A stretch of DNA of 44,931 bases, from positions 1-44,931 of the forward strand of contig JANQHF010000059.1 in NCBI GenBank assembly GCA_028282725.1, in the 5' to 3' direction. The position numbers and the translations under genes are program-made. Source of the stretch: Saprospiraceae bacterium. Its GTDB lineage: Bacteria; Bacteroidota; Bacteroidia; Chitinophagales; Saprospiraceae. Positions 32,440-40,345 of this stretch are shown here, piece after piece (position 1 is the first letter of the stretch; every line of letters starts with the position of its first letter). The notes below the pieces were generated by a model. The model was not told the origin of the DNA and did no database searches. It saw nothing but the letters and a program-made list of their open reading frames with translations.

Positions 32440-33653
32440 TGGGTCGGTGGTGGACCATATGGCTTGTAGTATTGGGTATCTACCTTTTGGAAGGTTGCAT
32501 TGAGCCCTTTGAACCAGATGTCAGTGAATATGACAGCCGACTGGTGGTAGATGGCTTATTCAGCAATAGCAATGAACCATCAAGGGTATTTTTATCCCGT
32601 TCATTTGGTTTGGATCAGGAAGAACCGGAATCCATTAGTGGTGCAACTGTTGTCATCGAAGAAGACACGGGAAACAGTGTACAACTTACAGAAATCAATC
32701 CCGGAGAATACCTGAGCAATCCTGATATGCTCAGAGGGATACCGGGACGTTCATACCGATTGCTGATCAACCTTCCGGATGGTCAGAGATTTGAATCGGA
32801 TTGGGAATTGTTGAAAGAGCCTTCACCTATCGGTACAATTCGTTCTGAGTTTGAGGAACGGATACCTGATGAAATTGGTGCGCGACCTGTAAGAGGAATA
32901 CAGTTTTATCTGAGTACTGAGGATCCTTTGTCCAATACAGTCTACTATCGCTGGGAATGGGTACAAACCTACATCTACAACTTACCCCACCCAAGATTTA
33001 TTGAGGTAGATTTCCTGGATGATTCACCGAACGGGCGTGTGGATGTTCGATCATTGACCGGCTCGGATTTTGAAGGATTTCAGTGCTATAAAACTGAGCG
33101 TTCTGCGGAAATCCTTACGGCCACTACTGAAAATCTCACTAAAGATGAAGTCGTCGATTTCCCTTTGAACTTTGTAACCGATGAACGATCTCAGCTCTAT
33201 CTCAGGTATACCTTGTTGGCCCGTCAATATGCGATATCCCAGGATTATTTTGAATATCTGCGCAGACTGGAACAAGTCAATGAGACTACGGGAACGCTCT
33301 TTGATCCGATCCCGGATGAGTTGTTTGGAAATATTAAAGCTGTAGATCAATCAGAAGTACCTGTCCTGGGATATTTTGGGACAGGAGGTGTGTCCGAACT
33401 GCGTATTTGGGTAGACCGTGAGGATTTGCCTCGTGGATTCGTAGCTCCACCCGGTCCAAGTTGTTCCACCGACACAATTCCACTGATCTTTAGTGAGCTG
33501 TATGAAAAACTTCTGAGTCCAAGCAATGTGTTGTACGATTATCAACGAAATTTTATAGGCACTCCAATTGGCTTTTTGCTTTCCCAACCCGAATGTACCA
33601 GCTGCGCTGATTATGATGCTACAAATATTCCACCTGAATTCTGGACCAATTGA
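32439..33653 (+). CDS. DUF4249 lipoprotein
   Basis: 404 residues. The N-terminus has a hydrophobic stretch and LLEGC near residue 19, a plausible lipid anchor. The body matches DUF4249: the strand YDSRLVVDGLFSNSNEPSRVFLSRS, SGATVVIEEDTGNSVQLTE, PGEYLSNP and PGRSYRLLINLPDG, and a C-terminal CTSCADYDATNIPPEFW with paired cysteines. Members accompany TonB receptors and may sit on the cell surface. The ATG overlaps the receptor stop in TGATG. Function unknown. Confidence 0.9.
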   Translation: MGRWWTIWLVVLGIYLLEGCIEPFEPDVSEYDSRLVVDGLFSNSNEPSRVFLSRSFGLDQEEPESISGATVVIEEDTGNSVQLTEINPGEYLSNPDMLRGIPGRSYRLLINLPDGQRFESDWELLKEPSPIGTIRSEFEERIPDEIGARPVRGIQFYLSTEDPLSNTVYYRWEWVQTYIYNLPHPRFIEVDFLDDSPNGRVDVRSLTGSDFEGFQCYKTERSAEILTATTENLTKDEVVDFPLNFVTDERSQLYLRYTLLARQYAISQDYFEYLRRLEQVNETTGTLFDPIPDELFGNIKAVDQSEVPVLGYFGTGGVSELRIWVDREDLPRGFVAPPGPSCSTDTIPLIFSELYEKLLSPSNVLYDYQRNFIGTPIGFLLSQPECTSCADYDATNIPPEFWTN

Positions 33654-35380
33654 TGAGATTATTATCTGTCATATCAATCTTTCTTGATAGATCCTCACGA
33701 TTAAAAAGGATGATCCATCTTCTAATCTTTTCGATGCTGATCACTTTCACCTGGATTCCTGAGTTAGGAGGACAATCACAGAATAAAGATATTTTTGCCC
33801 CGGAGACTATTCAAATATTCACGGATCGCGATATCCTGATCAGTGGAGAAGATGTATGGTTCGCATTGAATTGTCGCAATGAGCAAACCGGGCGGAGATC
33901 GGCTTATAGCAAGCTTGCAATAGTAGAAATCATTGCCCCACCGGGTTTGATCGTGTCCCGTGTGAAGGTAAGTCTGGATAATGGTCGTGGCTGCGGCAGT
34001 TTTCATTTATCCGATGCACTGCCCACCGGGTATTATACCTTACGGGCTTATACCCGGGCTATGCGCAATCTGGGGTCAAATTCATTTGCATATCATTCAA
34101 TGCTTATTCTTCATCCGGAGCAATCGATTGCCCTTACTAATGATATAGAAAGAAGACTTCCGACGAATCTGCATTCTAATGAAATAGATATTCCATTAAA
34201 TGCGGACTATCCTCAGAGAAGCTTGGTCGAGTGCAGGTTTATGCTGGCAGATCCCTCAGATCAATTTAATACCGAACATTTTGCGGTTTCGGTTCGCTTG
34301 AAAACTCCTAAGCTACCTGGGATTGCTTTTGACTCTTTCACTGAACCCGCAACATTGAGCTATTCTCCCGAGACAGAAGGAATGTTGTTGAATGGCATGA
34401 TCCGATCGAAAAATGATAATTCACCGGTTGCCGGTGAAACACTCATGCTGAGTTTTATAGGTCCTACGGCATATATCTATTCGACGCAGAGCGATGAGGC
34501 CGGACGATTTTCTTTCCTGCTTCCCAATCTTTACGGACAGCAGCAATTGGTCCTTCAGACAATGGATCGGGATGCAAATGATTTTGACATCATTATCGAC
34601 GAAGAGTTTCACCCCATCGCGGAGCAGGTTTCAGGAAAGGTCGTATTGGATCGGGACTTGTTCAGGGCAGCAAGTCATATTCTTGAGAATGCCCAGATCG
34701 CTAAGGCCTATAAAGTTTTTCAGCCCGTTGAATCTTATCTTTTGGATTCCACCTACCAGGATATACCTGTTTACGGTGGTGCGGATGCAACTTATAGATT
34801 GGACGATTATACGCGATTTCCACTTCCGGAATTTTTCTACGAGATCGTACCAGAAGTTCGAGTTCCCGGACCCTTTGGCAATAAAAGACTGCGTATGGTC
34901 AATGATTGGAAGATTGAAGGACTAGACCAATCTCCCCTGTTGTTGGTTGACGGTGTACCGGTGCTGGATGAACATATATTTCTAAAGATCAATAATCGGC
35001 TCATCCATTCGGTTGACATTGTCACCGATCCATTCTGGATGAATCCTGGCGTTTTTGATGGTGTGATTCATATGAAGTCCTTTGAAGGAGATGCCAGAAG
35101 TTTTGACCTGCTGGAAGGAACACTGAGAAGATCCTTCCTGGCCCTATTGCCCGAAAGAAAATTCAATCCCGTGGATTATGGAGACGGACAAACCAATAGC
35201 CGCCCTGATTTCAGGAATACGCTTTATTGGAATCCCGATGTTCAATTCAACGAAGATGGGACTGCGCTCATCAGTTTTTACACCTCGGATGTCCTGGGCA
35301 CTTATGAAGTCGTAATTATGTCCAGCAAGGGCACCTCGAGAGCTTCATTTGAAGTAAGGAGAGAGGTTGTTAATGAATGA
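33653..35380 (+). CDS. secreted MG2-like protein with a degenerate TonB-plug-like end
   Basis: 575 residues. A long N-terminus holds a hydrophobic segment (MIHLLIFSMLITFTW, about 20-34). An MG2 (alpha-2-macroglobulin) fold follows (about 45-145, IQIFTDRDILISGEDVWFAL, GYYTLRAYT), then a carboxypeptidase-like repeat (about 248-305, MIRSKNDNSPVAGETLML), and near 425-475 a plug-like segment (SPLLLVDGVPVLDE, INNRLIHSVDIVTDPF). The ATG overlaps the DUF4249 stop in TGATG. An alternative ATG at 33710 would give a shorter signal peptide. It may assist the receptor at the outer membrane; no protease-inhibitor thioester is seen. Confidence 0.82.
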   Translation: MRLLSVISIFLDRSSRLKRMIHLLIFSMLITFTWIPELGGQSQNKDIFAPETIQIFTDRDILISGEDVWFALNCRNEQTGRRSAYSKLAIVEIIAPPGLIVSRVKVSLDNGRGCGSFHLSDALPTGYYTLRAYTRAMRNLGSNSFAYHSMLILHPEQSIALTNDIERRLPTNLHSNEIDIPLNADYPQRSLVECRFMLADPSDQFNTEHFAVSVRLKTPKLPGIAFDSFTEPATLSYSPETEGMLLNGMIRSKNDNSPVAGETLMLSFIGPTAYIYSTQSDEAGRFSFLLPNLYGQQQLVLQTMDRDANDFDIIIDEEFHPIAEQVSGKVVLDRDLFRAASHILENAQIAKAYKVFQPVESYLLDSTYQDIPVYGGADATYRLDDYTRFPLPEFFYEIVPEVRVPGPFGNKRLRMVNDWKIEGLDQSPLLLVDGVPVLDEHIFLKINNRLIHSVDIVTDPFWMNPGVFDGVIHMKSFEGDARSFDLLEGTLRRSFLALLPERKFNPVDYGDGQTNSRPDFRNTLYWNPDVQFNEDGTALISFYTSDVLGTYEVVIMSSKGTSRASFEVRREVVNE

Positions 35381-35735
35381 ATGTCCCGACGTTTCGCTAT
35401 GCGAAAGTACGGGATGCCTGTCTGATTGATTGCGCAACAAGCCAGGCAGGCCGCTGCGCCTTCGTTGGCAAATGGCTGAATGTTTGAATCTGTGCTCATC
35501 TGTGGCCATCTGTGGTGAATGCGCAGTTTTGAATTTTGAATTCTGAGTTTTGATTGATTATCAGAATATCAAAAAACCATCGCCCAAACCCTAAGCGACC
35601 TGGTAGTTTCCTTTTCAAAAGTACGGGATACCATTGCGCCTTCGTCGGCAAATTATGCAATGAATAGTTGAATCAATGAATGAATGTGCTATTTTTCAGA
35701 TACAAATCGATTGAACGAAATACAGCACCCTCTCC
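35381..35735. repeat. 355-base non-coding region made of intergenic repeats
   Basis: Starts with a hairpin directly after the MG2 stop (separate entry). Two diverged copies of one element follow: GTACGGGATgCC...TGCGCCTTCGTTGGCAAAT (35407-35476) and GTACGGGATACCATTGCGCCTTCGTCGGCAAAT (35620-35654). Between them lie a tandem CATCTGTGGC/CATCTGTGGT pair (about 35499-35518) and an AT-rich stretch with TTTTGAATTTTGAATTC (about 35527). Nothing resembles a gene. The dapA-like gene starts 355 bases after the MG2 stop, so its promoter must lie near 35690-35735. Confidence 0.55.
35384..35414 (+). terminator. REP-like hairpin after the TonB operon
   Basis: TCCCG (35384-35388) pairs with CGGGA (35410-35414), and TTTCGC (35392-35397) with GCGAAA (35401-35406), loop TAT, with a 3x3 internal mismatch. 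It begins four bases after the MG2 stop. There is no T tract, so termination would be weak or Rho-linked; it may also be part of a dispersed palindromic element. Confidence 0.5.
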
Positions 35736-36656
35736 ATGAAAAGCCTGATCGCTGCTGCACACACTCCATTTGATGAAAAGGGAAAATTGCAATTATCCGT
35801 GATACCCGAATATGCCAGCTATTTGAAAAAAAGTGGTCTCAATGGAGTCTTTGTCAATGGGACGACCGGGGAAGGTGTTTCACTATCCCGGGAGGAACGC
35901 ATTGAAACGGCCGCCGCCTGGCTGGATCAGCAATCTGATGATTTCCGGGTGCTTGTACACGTAGGTCATAATTCTATCGCTGAAGCACAAACCTTAGCAG
36001 AACACGCTCAAGAACACGATGCTTCTGGAATTGCTGCTATGTCGCCAACATATTTTAAACCAAATGATGCAATTGAATTGGTGAGATTCAATGCCCAAAT
36101 TGCCGCATCTGCTTCTTCGATTCCCTTTTACTACTATCATTTTCCTGCATTGACCGATGTGCATATCTCAGTAAGGGACTTTCTCGCTCAAGTACTTGGG
36201 GATATCCCGAATTTGAAAGGCGTAAAATTCACGCATTATGACCTGATGGATCTGAAATTGTCCATGGAATTTTCGGAAGGCAGGTTTGAATTCTTTTTTG
36301 GCCTTGACGAAATACTCTTAAGTGCCCTGATCTTAGGAGTGTCGGGGGCAGTTGGCAGCACCTTCAACTATATGGCTCACCTGTTGATGACCCTGGTTGA
36401 TCATTTTGAAAATAGAAGACTTGAAGAGGCAAAAGAATGCCAGATCAGGGCCATGAAGATCATTAATGTCATTCATCGCTATGGAGGCAGTGCAAGAGTC
36501 GGAAAGACAATATTGAGAAATTGTGGGTTGAATCTGGGTCAACCCAGGCTTCCACTCAGAAAATTGAGTATTCAGGAAGAATCATCATTTTTGAGAGAAA
36601 TTCAAGAGCTGGGCTTTGATCAATACACCATCCGTTCGCTAAATTCAGCACCATAA
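35736..36656 (+). CDS. N-acetylneuraminate lyase-like aldolase (DapA/NanA family)
   Basis: 306 residues of the class I aldolase family. GTTGEG (42-47), the YYYH (132-135) with catalytic Tyr, and the Schiff-base Lys K164 (GVKFTHYD) stand as in E. coli NanA, where they are Y137 and K165. NanA splits sialic acid to N-acetylmannosamine and pyruvate. The YYYH/KFT context favours sialate lyase over dihydrodipicolinate synthase. No nanE, nanK or transporter is adjacent, so another 2-keto-3-deoxy acid is possible. It is followed after 10 bases by a TIM-barrel isomerase-like gene, probably in one operon. Confidence 0.88.
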   Translation: MKSLIAAAHTPFDEKGKLQLSVIPEYASYLKKSGLNGVFVNGTTGEGVSLSREERIETAAAWLDQQSDDFRVLVHVGHNSIAEAQTLAEHAQEHDASGIAAMSPTYFKPNDAIELVRFNAQIAASASSIPFYYYHFPALTDVHISVRDFLAQVLGDIPNLKGVKFTHYDLMDLKLSMEFSEGRFEFFFGLDEILLSALILGVSGAVGSTFNYMAHLLMTLVDHFENRRLEEAKECQIRAMKIINVIHRYGGSARVGKTILRNCGLNLGQPRLPLRKLSIQEESSFLREIQELGFDQYTIRSLNSAP

Positions 36657-36666
36657 AAACTGGTTG

Positions 36667-37719
36667 ATGATGCAGAATAATTATCCAAAGATTCACAATG
36701 CCTTATGGCCGGGTGTCGTCGGCAAAGGTAAGGGTGCTGAGCCTCCTGTTTCATTGGATGATATGTTGACAATGACTGCTGTGGCCGAAGTAAATGGACA
36801 AAAATTTAATGGCGTCGATCTTTTCTTATCAGACCCACATATCTCTATCGATAGCACGGAAGATGACATAAAGCGCCTGGCAGAAAAAATAGCTAGTCTG
36901 GGTCTTGAGATCGGGAGTTGTGTTGCCCCGGTATGGCAGGATACGGGTGGTGGTTCTGCCATGGGGACAGAAGATGAAAGAAGGAAATTTGTCGAGCAGG
37001 TACGAAAGGCATGTATCATTGGAAGGCAATTGAGAGAATTGGGTATACGGCCTCATGGTATTATAAGGATCGATTCTTCTATTGATCCTGAAAGTTGGTC
37101 GCAGGACCCGGTCAAGAATACCAGCCTGATTGCTACTACATTTCGCGAAGCATGTGATATCGCCGCAGATTATGGAGAAAGTCTTGCTGCCGAAGGAGAG
37201 GTGTGTTGGGGTGGTATGCATGGATGGAAGACAATGATCAATACGCTGGTGGCAGTGGATCGCGACAATATTGGTTTCCAGGCGGACATGGCACATACTC
37301 TCTTGTATTTGTTAGGCACCAATAAATCCGATGAACGCATCCTGCCGGACGATTTTGAATGGCAGGATCAATCGACGTTGGAAGCTGCCTTGATTGAATT
37401 GACAGCGGCTCTTCGTCCCTGGACCATTGATTTTCATGTAGCTCAAAATGACGGTACTGTATTTGGATCCGGATCCCACGACAAGACGGGTCGGCATTGC
37501 CAGGCTACTGACCCAAATGGTAAATTGGACATCCCAAGGCATGCCGGTTTTTGGTTGAGAGATGAAGACGGGAATTTAACAAAACGCTTTCACCACATTT
37601 GTTGGGATGGATGTATGTTTCCCAATGCAGTCCTGCGTGATCCGGGTACCTGGAATGATATTTTATCTGTCATGCTACAGGTCAGGGAGCAACATGGGTG
37701 GCACCAATCCACAGGCTAA
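36667..37719 (+). CDS. TIM-barrel sugar isomerase/epimerase-like protein
   Basis: 350 residues that look like the xylose isomerase/AP-endonuclease-2 barrel: FNGVDLFLSDPHISID on an early strand, LGLEIGSCVAPVW, AAEGEVCWGGMHGWK with a candidate metal Glu, NIGFQADMAHTLLYLLG with Asp and His, and IDFHVAQNDGT, then FHHICWDGC. These E/D/H/H residues would bind a divalent metal. The substrate is unknown; the operon with a NanA-like lyase suggests an acid sugar or amino sugar. Start chosen at ATG 36667 over a TTG just before. The N-terminus PKIHNALWPGVVGKG is distinctive of this subfamily. Confidence 0.78.
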   Translation: MMQNNYPKIHNALWPGVVGKGKGAEPPVSLDDMLTMTAVAEVNGQKFNGVDLFLSDPHISIDSTEDDIKRLAEKIASLGLEIGSCVAPVWQDTGGGSAMGTEDERRKFVEQVRKACIIGRQLRELGIRPHGIIRIDSSIDPESWSQDPVKNTSLIATTFREACDIAADYGESLAAEGEVCWGGMHGWKTMINTLVAVDRDNIGFQADMAHTLLYLLGTNKSDERILPDDFEWQDQSTLEAALIELTAALRPWTIDFHVAQNDGTVFGSGSHDKTGRHCQATDPNGKLDIPRHAGFWLRDEDGNLTKRFHHICWDGCMFPNAVLRDPGTWNDILSVMLQVREQHGWHQSTG

Positions 37720-37737
37720 ATGTAGAATGACCAAATC

Positions 37738-37756
37738 GTTGGCTTTGAGCCAAACG
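37738..37756. terminator. hairpin between convergent TIM-barrel and PKD genes
   Basis: TTGGCT (37739-37744) and AGCCAA (37748-37753) form a perfect stem with loop TTG, extended by CG pairs across one bulged A. It lies in the middle of the 48-base convergent gap, so it probably ends transcription in both directions. No long T tract. Confidence 0.5.
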
Positions 37757-37767
37757 CTCGGTGTGCA

Positions 37768-39120
37768 TCAATTTCGTTCACATTCCAGGTCCCAGAAAAA
37801 TTCCTGGGTGGTAGAGCCGGATACTCTGGATTCCGAAATTGCCCTTCCGAAATCATTGTATGTAAAGGTGCTGTTGCGTTCAATAAATATATTGCCAGCG
37901 CCATCTGCTGTGGTAAATCTTGTTACATTACTCGAAAAAGACCTTGCAGGCCAGGGTTGGATATTTAATTCAAAAAACGGATTGATAAAATTGTCGAAAT
38001 CATATTTATTGACCTGGAAAAGAAATTGTCCATCTTCAGATGTGATTCGCTCTTCCAGGACATTCAAGGTTGTATCCGTATCAAAATACACGTATTCAGC
38101 CCTGGCTGGAGTAAACCCTCCTTGCCCGTCGGTACTTTGAATGAAGGCACCATTGATTCTGTTATCTTCTATGATGAAATCGAATTGCTGTAAAACAACC
38201 TCATTACTATCAAGAAAGACCTGTTGATTCAAAATCCCTTGCGACGTATAGGAGTAGGTCACACGATTGGAGAACCGAAGGCCGGCTCCGAATAAATCTT
38301 CGCGTATGAGGAAGCCTTCATTATTCCAGAAGTAGTCCGAGGCACCAATAATTTCTCCCTGGAATATTTCTTCACGCCTGATTATTTGATCTTGATCGTT
38401 GAATACATGTTGGGTACCCAATCCGGTATTGGATGTCGAACCGGTCATAAGACAATTGAAATCAAAAAAATCGAGTACGTCAAAGGCATCGTTTTCCGTC
38501 TTTGTATCCGACTCATTACCTCTCCCTACCGTCAGGGAAATGTCGTACGAACCCGGTAACAATACGGTAAACGAAGGATTTTGCTCTGTAGATGTAAGGA
38601 AGGCAGACGTGTCATTATCGAATCTTTGGATCGTCCAGTTCCAGGAATCAGGCTCCCCCGCGGACTGATCGGTAATAGAGATCATCTGGTTTCGGATGAT
38701 TTCATCCACATCGATTGAGAAGTCCGCCTGAAGTGCAGGAGGATCCTTTGGAAGGACGCAAACAAAATCTGTCTTTGTAATTCGATCAGCACCCGCATCA
38801 ACGGATAATGCAACATCATATTTGCCGGGGTCCTTGTAACAAACCGTGGGACCATCACTTTCCGAATCCGGCGGGTCTCCACCTTCAAAGTCCCAGAAAT
38901 ATGCGCTGACTTCGAGACTGGACAGATCAAAAAACCGGACACATTCTCCGCACTTAATCGTAACTCCTTCTTCACTGGCAGGAATGGTTGTATCGGGTCC
39001 CTGGGCGGAAAAGGCGGCAAAAATTTCTACCTCATCTTCATCTCCTGACTCACAATTGAAATTCAAGATGGAAAACAGGAGTAAGAGTGAAAGAAAAAAC
39101 GACTTCTCATTGAAGGTCAT
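37768..39120 (-). CDS. secreted PKD-domain protein
   Basis: 450 residues with a signal peptide (FFLSLLLLFSILNF) followed by NCES, a possible lipid-anchor Cys. Two PKD-like beta domains occur (about 35-120, with YFWDFEGGDPPDSE and PGKYDVALSVDAG; and 130-215, with SWNWTIQRF and PGSYDISLTVG). The C-terminal half has repeated F/Y-W-N-x-E/D units (HVFNDQDQIIRREE, YFWNNEGFLIRED, YSYTSQGILNQQV, FTYNDFGRAISES) that resemble YD-type repeats. It is probably surface-exposed and adhesive; specific function unknown. A near-consensus -7 box (TACATTTA) precedes it at 39158-39151. Confidence 0.82.
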   Translation of the reverse strand: MTFNEKSFFLSLLLLFSILNFNCESGDEDEVEIFAAFSAQGPDTTIPASEEGVTIKCGECVRFFDLSSLEVSAYFWDFEGGDPPDSESDGPTVCYKDPGKYDVALSVDAGADRITKTDFVCVLPKDPPALQADFSIDVDEIIRNQMISITDQSAGEPDSWNWTIQRFDNDTSAFLTSTEQNPSFTVLLPGSYDISLTVGRGNESDTKTENDAFDVLDFFDFNCLMTGSTSNTGLGTQHVFNDQDQIIRREEIFQGEIIGASDYFWNNEGFLIREDLFGAGLRFSNRVTYSYTSQGILNQQVFLDSNEVVLQQFDFIIEDNRINGAFIQSTDGQGGFTPARAEYVYFDTDTTLNVLEERITSEDGQFLFQVNKYDFDNFINPFFELNIQPWPARSFSSNVTRFTTADGAGNIFIERNSTFTYNDFGRAISESRVSGSTTQEFFWDLECERN

Positions 39121-39150
39121 GTCAGGAAGTATTTAATTGCCGTTGATCCC

Positions 39151-39158
39151 TAAATGTA
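39151..39158 (-). promoter_or_regulatory. near-consensus -7 box before the PKD gene
   Basis: Minus 39158-39151 reads TACATTTA, seven of eight bases of TAnnTTTG, about 31 bases upstream of the PKD start. No good TTG partner was found. Confidence 0.3.
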
Positions 39159-39280
39159 CGTGAATTAAGTATGAAATTAAATGTAGTTCCTTCACAATTG
39201 GTTTCAGTGACCCGGGGTTGTATAGCCTGAACATTTCAATCTTTGAGCAAGAGAATAGCACAAAGGATGTACTCAGTATT

Positions 39281-39312
39281 ACTTAGTCCTAAAAAAATCA
39301 GAACTTAGTCCT
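39281..39312 (+). promoter_or_regulatory. 10-base direct repeat upstream of the VOC/DUF1801 genes
   Basis: ACTTAGTCCT occurs at 39281-39290 and again at 39303-39312, 22 bases from start to start. The second copy ends 16 bases before the VOC gene ATG. A perfect 10-mer repeated at two helical turns looks like an operator for a DNA-binding dimer. A duplication without function is also possible. Confidence 0.4.
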
Positions 39313-39328
39313 GTTCAAACTTTCTATC

Positions 39329-39685
39329 ATGGCCAGACCCGTAGTACATTTTGAAATAGGTTGTGAAGACCTGACAAAAACCATAGACTTCTATAAGGAA
39401 GTTTTTAGCTGGAATATTATTCCCGAAGGAATATCTGCAAAAATCGATACCGGAGCAGGAAAAGGGATCCCGGGTCATATCACAGCCCTGGGACACGAAC
39501 CCGGGAAGTACATTAACATATATATCGAAACAGATGATATCGCAGCTGACCTAAGTCGTATTGAAACCGGGGGTGGCCAGATTCTCGTGGGACCTATCCA
39601 ACTGCCTGATGGAAGAAGTTTTGCCTGGTTTCAGGATATTGCGGGAAATACAGTAGGTCTCATTACCCCGGAAAAAAAAGAGTGA
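39329..39685 (+). CDS. VOC-fold (glyoxalase/bleomycin-resistance) protein
   Basis: 118 residues, one VOC unit pair: HFEIGCEDLTKTIDFYKEVFSWNI at the N-terminus, the middle YINIYIETDDIAADL, and the end GRSFAWFQDIAGNTVGLI. It lacks the clear H/E/H/E metal set of glyoxalase I: an early His is present (VVHFEIG), but the late metal Glu position reads VGLI with Gly-Leu. Its function is open; short VOC proteins often bind small molecules. A DUF1801 gene follows four bases after the stop, so the two are an operon. Confidence 0.85.
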   Translation: MARPVVHFEIGCEDLTKTIDFYKEVFSWNIIPEGISAKIDTGAGKGIPGHITALGHEPGKYINIYIETDDIAADLSRIETGGGQILVGPIQLPDGRSFAWFQDIAGNTVGLITPEKKE

Positions 39686-39689
39686 ACAA

Positions 39690-40109
39690 TTGAAGATTAC
39701 AAGCAACCCTGAAGTAGGACGAAAATTTACTACTTATCCAATCCATGTTCGTCCCAGATTACAATTCCTTCGATCACTTATTATTGAAACGGCGATTGAA
39801 TTGGGTACGATCTCAGAATTAGAGGAAACATTGAAATGGGGAGAACCCAGTTACCTGGCAGCGAAGGGCAGCACAATTCGTGTGGATTATAAGAAGAGAA
39901 ATCCTGATCGGTATGCCATGTATTTCAAATGCACCAGCAAGTTGGTCCCAACATTTAAAAAAGTGTTTGGTGGCACTTTTACTTACGAAAAGAACCGTGC
40001 GATCTTGTTCGACATAAACGACGGGGTACCTGTCGAAGAATTGAAAGAGTGCATTGCCCTTGCCTTGACGTATCACCAGGTAAAGCATTTACCAAAGTTG
40101 GGGAAATGA
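39690..40109 (+). CDS. DUF1801 protein
   Basis: 139 residues. HVRPRLQFLRSLIIETA, ETLKWGEPSYLAAKGSTIRVDYKK, YAMYFKCTSKLVPTFKKVF and the C-terminal RAILFDINDGVPVEELKECI are the DUF1801 pattern (YdhG/YjbR-type fold). The start is TTG at 39690, four bases after the VOC stop; no in-frame ATG gives a full domain. Some members are iron-chaperone-like (frataxin fold) but the role here is unknown. Confidence 0.85.
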   Translation: MKITSNPEVGRKFTTYPIHVRPRLQFLRSLIIETAIELGTISELEETLKWGEPSYLAAKGSTIRVDYKKRNPDRYAMYFKCTSKLVPTFKKVFGGTFTYEKNRAILFDINDGVPVEELKECIALALTYHQVKHLPKLGK

Positions 40110-40172
40110 GGGCTGTTCTTCCCGGTGATTATCAGGGTATCTCATAGAGTTTTCTATTGTTCCTTTTTTCAC

Positions 40173-40230
40173 CGACGATTAATGTCGGGATCGTAGACAG
40201 TCGATGATTAATGACGGAATCATGTAAGCC
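40173..40230. repeat. two imperfect copies of a 29-base tandem repeat
   Basis: CGACGATTAATGTCGGGATC (40173) and CGATGATTAATGACGGAATC (40202) are 29 bases apart and agree at 17 of 20 bases. Lies in the 236-base gap between DUF1801 and the hydrolase gene, which otherwise shows nothing gene-like. Confidence 0.45.
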
Positions 40231-40345
40231 CTCTAATTTCACCTTGCCACGCTTCCAAATTGGATTCTGTGGATAGTCCGTTCTTGTATTACAGCAACGA
40301 GTAGTCACAAGAATCTGGGTGAAGGGATTTCATTATCATTATACG

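Noticed and set aside
36829-37296. 155-codon minus-strand frame inside the TIM-barrel gene
   Set aside because: Shadow of the coding strand; Cys/His-rich composition typical of antisense frames.
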